From assembly GCF_023091745.1 (NCBI RefSeq), contig NC_068910.1, positions 91,702,170-91,766,169 of the forward strand: 64,000 nt of DNA, written 5' to 3'. Shown here piece after piece: positions 58,966 through 64,000 of the stretch. The stretch comes from Budorcas taxicolor (taxonomy: Eukaryota; Chordata; Mammalia; Artiodactyla; Bovidae). The notes beneath the pieces were generated by a model, which searched no databases, was not told the origin of the DNA, and saw only the letters and a program-made list of their open reading frames with translations. Positions within the stretch are counted from its first letter, which is position 1. Every line of letters begins with the position of its first letter. The position numbers and the translations under genes are program-made.

Positions 58966-59155
58966 TGAAGTGAAAGTTGCTCAGTCCTGTCAGACTCTTC
59001 GTGACTCCATAGACTATACCATCCATGGAATTCTCCAGGCCAGAATACTGGAGTGGGTAGCCTTTCCCTTCTCCAGGGGATCTTCCCAACCCAGGGATTG
59101 TACCCAGGTCTCTATTTTTGCAGGCAGATTCTTTACAAGCTGAACCACAAGGGAA
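58966..59155 (-). mobile_element. Bov-tA SINE
   Basis: TGAAGTGAAAGTTGCTCAGT to AAGCTGAACCACAAGGGAAC. The 189-codon minus-strand frame 58946-59515 merely crosses it. Confidence 0.92.
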
Positions 59156-59158
59156 CCA

Positions 59159-59190
59159 CCCCCAGCCACCCCACCCCCACCCCCACCCCC
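59159..59190 (-). repeat. C-rich tract, G-quadruplex motif on minus strand
   Basis: Five C-runs of 4-5 bases (59159-63, 59169-72, 59174-78, 59180-84, 59186-90), mostly separated by single A. On the minus strand this gives five G-runs with loops of 1, 1, 1 and 5 nt. Confidence 0.88.
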
Positions 59191-61210
59191 ACGCAAACAA
59201 CAACAAAATTGCAAGCAATGAGAAAAAATTGTAAGCAACAGAAACACTTAAGTGCATTTTAAGTCTCTCAAAAAACATATGCATTCTATTTTGAAGTAGA
59301 AGATAGTCTTTAACAATCTCTAAAATCTTTTTAGTTTTTAGAAGTCTATGAATAGAAAGTGACCAAAAATTAAAAAGATGAGTACAATGTCTGATATACA
59401 CAACACAAAATATAAATTTCCTTAGACTTGAAGATCCATGCCCAAATCTGTGCCTTGACGTTCTTTGAAAGTTAGAAACTCTGAGATTTCTTACTTTGAC
59501 TTTTATCACTGCCATTTTAAATTTATTATATAACTCTCACCTAATTAGGAAGTTGAGTATCCCTCTAAATATATTCACAGATTGTCCCAATGGATGCATA
59601 TTAAGTTGATTATGAGCTTTCTGTCACAATTTAGTCATTATTGGGAGTCACTTGATCTGTAAATCAATAGGAATTGTCTTTGTTGAGAAATTCTCAGTAG
59701 ATTGCCTCTGCTCTTCTCACCCAAACTCTTCAACACAAGGGTATGCTTGGATCACTCAGTTTTGTGTTTCTTGAGGGCTTATTTGAAAAGAAAAGGTTAA
59801 AGCACGAGTTTAAGATGTTGAATTGCCCTCCTGCCTCTTCCGTGTTCTTTTGGGCATTGACGATCACCACGGTAATCATAATACAGGGAATCACAGTTCC
59901 ATCACCTCTTGAGAAGTCAAATAATTTTAAAACAGAAAACTGTGCGTCTGCATTAGGACAATTGCTTTGTCAAATTCCACCCATTTTCTCCAACCCATCT
60001 CCGTCCCCCAATTTTTCTAAGCATTATTTTCTTAAAAACATATATTTTTGAAACTTTGAACCGTACTGTGCTGTTATTCTAAAGATATTTATTTACATCC
60101 ACATAGAACAAAGACATTGGGATTGTCTACATGAAGGAAGTAACATTTCAAATATTCTCAAAAGGTTTCATTTTGAGGTTATTGTTTTAAAAATGGACCC
60201 AAAGTTGACTCAGCAACTGGGATTCCCCACAGTCAGACTGTGCTCTGAGGGAGCTTTGTGCTGTGGAAAGAACACTGAATTAGAAGTCTAAACATGGTCT
60301 AGAGAGTTGTGTCCATAACTTAACCAAGTGAATATTCTGGAGAAAGTAATTTAACTTTTTGTTTTATATAGGTTTCTTTTTCTTTAAACAGGAGTAGTCA
60401 TATCTGTCCTAGCTAATGGTGAGATTACTGTAGATACATTTTCATATAATGGACATGAAAAGTAAGGCTAGATATAAGGTTATAAAAATTATAACAAATA
60501 TTGTGAGTTAGACTGATTATATTTAAGCCCAAAGTGTGGAATGAGATTGCTGACTCTTGGACTTTGAGGATGAATGAATTTCTCTTCATATTCTCTACTG
60601 GGGATGCAAAATTTAGATGTCATGGTGCCACCTTGGAACAGTGAGGGAGAACATCAAGACAATCTTCAGGTCCAGGAAAAAAATGGTCAGTAAAATCAAT
60701 CCCATTATTTGTGAAATGTATGATTATCAGATGTATATGTATGTCATTTCTGAATCATGAGAAGAAAAAAAAAGAGATTAAAAGAAAAATAAAGGGAAAA
60801 GAGAAAGGAAGATAAAAGGCCAGCAATAAGTGATTACTGAGAAATTCAACTGGAAACTGAGCAAATTGAATCTATAACTTTTCCAGCTTACCCGCCTTAC
60901 AGTCCCCATTGATCTCTCCATTAGAGCACTCAATATGAGTAAAACAAAACTGTAAATCGGCCAATGGCATGATTAAAGCAAAAGCCATAAGCTTAGCAAT
61001 TAACTCTAAGGTTACTTGAATCTTCTCAATTGTAATTTCAATAAAATAGGTTCATTGGTACACTTCCTCTGAGCACTCAACGATAAATATTCCCCTTCTC
61101 CAAGCAGATTCCTTGGTCTACTTCTATATTCTTTTTTGAAGAGAGATACAGAGAAGAGGAACACATCTATTTCTATCTTGGAGAAGAGCAATATAGCTAC
61201 ATCTAAGCTT

Positions 61211-61213
<3 letters not shown>
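59191..61213. other. Repeat-poor sequence, possible regulatory DNA
   Basis: No young ruminant element is present. 60890-61010 has a CCAAT box in GGCCAATGG at about 60958 and is balanced in composition. It could be a conserved non-coding element, but this is inference from repeat absence and position about 1 kb upstream of the candidate first exon. Confidence 0.3.
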
Positions 61214-61261
<48 letters not shown>

Positions 61262-61262
61262 C
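61214..61262. repeat. (AC)n microsatellite
   Basis: About twenty-four AC units. The minus-strand frame starting at 61257 (MCVCVCVC...) is its translation. Confidence 0.97.
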
Positions 61263-61985
61263 CAGTGGGACACTTCTACCTACAGTGGCCTATTGGAGGG
61301 TAAAAGTGGAAGAGACAGTGGCTCAGTCTGGCCAAGTAACTCAGAGAGAAACAAATGTCAAATCCATTTCCTTCTCCTGTAATAATACTAGAAATGGATT
61401 CAGCTCTAAAACTAAAATAGTAGTTTAAATACTATGTGGCTTAAATACATAGACACATTTAGTTAGTGAAACTGGAGGTCTTGCATTTCCATAGAGAGAA
61501 AATAAAGAGGTTAATGACCCTAGAGTAATATATTTATCAACCCACAATTCCCAGTTATAAAGCATAAACTCAGGTTATTCAAACCAAAGCGCCTATGACA
61601 CTTGCTGTTCCTAAGTTTCCTTTCTTATTACCCACCGAACAAAATGCTTACATGTAAAATATCGTATTACATAGCTAGCATTGGAATATCTACAAATGTG
61701 AGCAACATGTTTGAACTTTATATAGAAGAGCTAAAGTTAACTTACATATTCAGCGTTTGGATCTATCTGTTCAAAGTCTCTACAGTCTCAGGAACTGTAA
61801 GAGTTAATTAGAAAAGCCAAGCAAAAGTCTTGCAATGAAATCCAGAACAATATTGCAGATGTGTGGAGCCTACAGAAGGTGGAGCCCATTTATTCTGCAT
61901 GCATATTTAATGTGTAAAATGATTTTTAAGTCTTAAAACAACCTCTTGGAAATGCTATGAACTGCAAAGCTAGGCGAACCCGATG

Positions 61986-62000
61986 CATTCCTAAATATAA
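61986..62000 (+). promoter_or_regulatory. Candidate muscle-type core promoter (MCAT + MEF2/TATA)
   Basis: CATTCCT (61986-61992) is a perfect MCAT (TEAD-binding) site. It overlaps CTAAATATAA (61991-62000), which fits the MEF2 consensus YTAWWWWTAR and also contains a TATA-like ATATAA. MCAT and MEF2 sites are typical of striated-muscle promoters. An E-box, CAGATG, lies upstream at 61856-61861. Transcription would be expected to start near 62022-62032. Short motifs occur by chance; the support comes from their overlap and from the downstream ATG and splice donor. Confidence 0.45.
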
Positions 62001-62024
62001 AGAGGAGAGAAAGAAATGCACCAA

Positions 62025-62159
62025 GAGTAAAAATTCCTGGTTACTCACGATTCTTTTCACCTCTCCACCTTGATCCAGCTTTCATTCTGCCTGAGACACC
62101 CACAGGAGAAGTTATTTCTGCCATCAAGAGCAGCAGCAGCAACAGTACAGCCATGCCAG
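62025..62159 (+). other. Candidate first exon: 5' UTR + ATG CCA G, then splice donor (MYBPC1 hypothesised)
   Basis: About 130 bp of balanced, repeat-free sequence follows the candidate promoter. It ends AACAGTACAGCC-ATGCCAG at 62153-62159, directly followed by the donor GTAAAA (62160). A seven-base coding part leaves phase 1. Slow skeletal myosin-binding protein C (MYBPC1) begins Met-Pro-Glu, which can be encoded ATG-CCA-GAA, and its cardiac paralogue also has a short first coding exon ending in phase 1. With the muscle-like promoter this makes MYBPC1 a reasonable guess. Many proteins start ATG CCA G, and no second exon lies in the window, so identity is unproven. A non-coding RNA exon or no exon at all remains possible. 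The 5' boundary is estimated from the TATA position. Confidence 0.4.
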
Positions 62160-64000
62160 GTAAAAATAACCTCTATGGAGAGTCCTGTCACAGACGAACC
62201 TGAAGGCTTTTACTGGGGGTAGAAAACCCTGGAGCCAATCCTGTCATTTTATTCAGCAGAAATGCAAAAAAAAGCTGTTTTCCCATAAATTTTCAAAAAG
62301 CAGGTATGTTCTCATCAGGCTTTCCATTTGAATTATTCAGGAAATGTTAAAAAAATTAGAAAGGATGTAAAACCTTCCTCTAGACATAAGCAAAATGTCA
62401 GGAGAGATGAGCTGACAATTTTCTCTGGTCTTTTCTGCAGCTATGAATTCCTAACCTACCCCTGCCAACTCTCACTTGTTCCAAATGTTTGTCAACATTT
62501 TTCATAACACGATAAAAGGAAAGAGCTGAGATTTCAGCATTTTCCCACCTACCCATTCTGTACCACAGATTATAGTACTTGACGAATCTGAATATTTAAT
62601 TTTGGCACTGCAAACACACCTCATTTCAAATAGAGGTGGTTGTTAAGGAAAAGAAAAAAAAAAACTCTGCTTTTTCTCAAAGCTCTATCTAATGTCTTGG
62701 AGAAGGGATTAGATATATAAATAACTACTGCTAAGACATGATAAAAATACTTCTGAAAAGGGGGAGTGATAAACAATTATCTTTCCTACTTAGCTGTACT
62801 ATGTAAATTATATATTCAAAGACTAATGTAAAAAGACAATATTCAAAAAATACCCCAGACCCATGAAGCAGGCAAATGTAATGTACATTGTACATTCAAA
62901 GATTATCTGCATTTCACTGTAAACACTTGTTTATGAATACATATTGGTATATTCCATCTCTCTTATTTCCTGAAGAATGATTTTTATCACCTTGTGAGCT
63001 GAGCAGATTTTTGAGCAAATTAGTCTTCTCTGTTTTACAATTAAGTATATTTCCCGTAGGTAAATTGCAGTGTCTATTGTCTTGAGTGTTTTGAAACTAT
63101 ACCAATATGAGAAGCTCTCTTTGCTTTGGGCAAAAAAAAATTCTTTAATAATAAAAATAATATTCTGGGATCATTAGAGAATAATAATATGCATATGTTT
63201 ATTTTAACAAGCATATAAATCTATTTTAGGATACCTTTAAACACATAATATTCTACAACCTGACCTAATTCTACAGTTAAATAGTTCACACAGCTGCCAA
63301 AACATATTTCTAAAACACATGCCTGAGAATGTGCTGTTTACTGTTAGTCCTCTAGATTGCTGCAGAAGAGGGGAAAAGTCTACAGAAGCCAAGTAAGTAA
63401 CATAAACAGGTGAAACAGGCTGGGTGGGAGACAAGAAGGAGAGGTGGGGATTGTGGCTCTGTGCAGAGAAAGCCTGGTGAAAGGTGGCTTCTGTCATTCA
63501 AGTCCAGATGAATGTCACCCTGAGACATGCAGATTCTGGGTTGCTGGATAGTTTACGTTTTTAACAGAAGCTAAAAATTCAGATTATTATGAGGAATCTC
63601 CTGGTTATTAAAGCAAAAGTGATACAACTTTAAAATTCTTAATTAGTCATATAAAGCAGAACATTCTGAATCTGGTTCTAACTTAAATTTTCTAGACTCA
63701 CTGATCAAGACATAGTCTTTAAATGCTTATAACCTGTCAGATATATCATTAATAGAAAACATCCATAAAATAAGCTAATAGTTTAAAGGGATAGACATTT
63801 AAACATAATTTTCCATGCTGTCATTTGCTCTCCTTGGTTATTAGTATTTCAAGATGTTCTAAATAAATAGGAAATCCTACTTGAATATATTCTGTTTCAG
63901 TTGAAATCAATTATAATCAAATAAAAGCAGCACCTTAATCTCCCATAATTCACACTACACTAATGAAAGTGCAAAGCTCACATTGTCTATGAACTTTCAG
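62160..64000. other. Repeat-poor sequence, possibly intron 1
   Basis: If the exon at 62025-62159 is real, this is the start of its first intron. No acceptor-exon pair is evident to the window end. No young retroelement occurs. The frame 63237-63497 (-) shows no domain. Confidence 0.35.

Noticed and set aside
58946..59515. 189-codon minus-strand frame with a glycine/tryptophan-rich stretch
   Set aside because: It crosses a Bov-tA SINE and a C-rich tract. The GWGWGWGG run is simply the translated G-rich tract.
59743..60051. 102-codon plus-strand frame in the repeat-poor region as a first coding exon
   Set aside because: No recognisable protein features, and no splice signals or promoter motifs that I could support.
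1..64000. A new multi-gene system (defence, biosynthetic or other)
   Set aside because: No cluster of unrelated open frames, no shared regulation and no conserved gene set is visible. Nearly all coding-like signal is explained by retroelements.

Overview
This is nuclear DNA from a ruminant (cattle, sheep, goat or a relative), read almost entirely through its transposable elements. RTE-type BovB LINEs with (TGAAC)n-like tails, tRNA-Glu-derived Bov-tA SINEs, Bov-A2 dimers with (AGC)n tails and CHR-type SINEs occur together only in ruminant genomes. There are no bacterial features: no operons, no CRISPR array and no rRNA. The sequence cannot settle the species.

Layout. Positions 1-61,900 look intergenic. 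They hold BovB copies of every size from 49 bp to about 1.9 kb, roughly thirty Bov-tA/Bov-A2/CHR SINEs, several L1 3' ends, old L2 and MIR remnants, one MLT1 LTR, a mariner-type element with multiplied terminal repeats, and microsatellites. Nearly all open frames in this part are BovB reverse-transcriptase remnants or translations of SINEs. The longest is a 283-codon piece with the YADD motif at 38,928-39,779 on the minus strand. None looks like an expressed host protein.

The insertion history is readable. Target-site duplications (TSDs) can be seen directly for many insertions, and several are nested: an L1 in a BovB (11.8-12.9 kb), a BovB in a BovB in the same orientation (3.5-4.1 kb), a BovB in a BovB in inverted orientation (42.9-44.0 kb), and an L1 interrupted by a BovB, a SINE and a (CA)n tract (37.9-41.4 kb).

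The right end (about 59.2-64 kb) is poor in young repeats. It contains the one plausible host gene start: overlapping MCAT (CATTCCT) and MEF2/TATA-like (CTAAATATAA) motifs at 61,986-62,000, a 5' UTR, and ATGCCAG followed by a GT donor at 62,153-62,161. This looks like a muscle-type promoter and first exon on the plus strand. MYBPC1 is a hypothesis only, because the start codons and splice phase fit; the window ends before a second exon could confirm it.

I found no convincing undescribed biological system. The points most worth following are the candidate first exon, the mariner element, the nested insertions, and a few possible non-B DNA structures.
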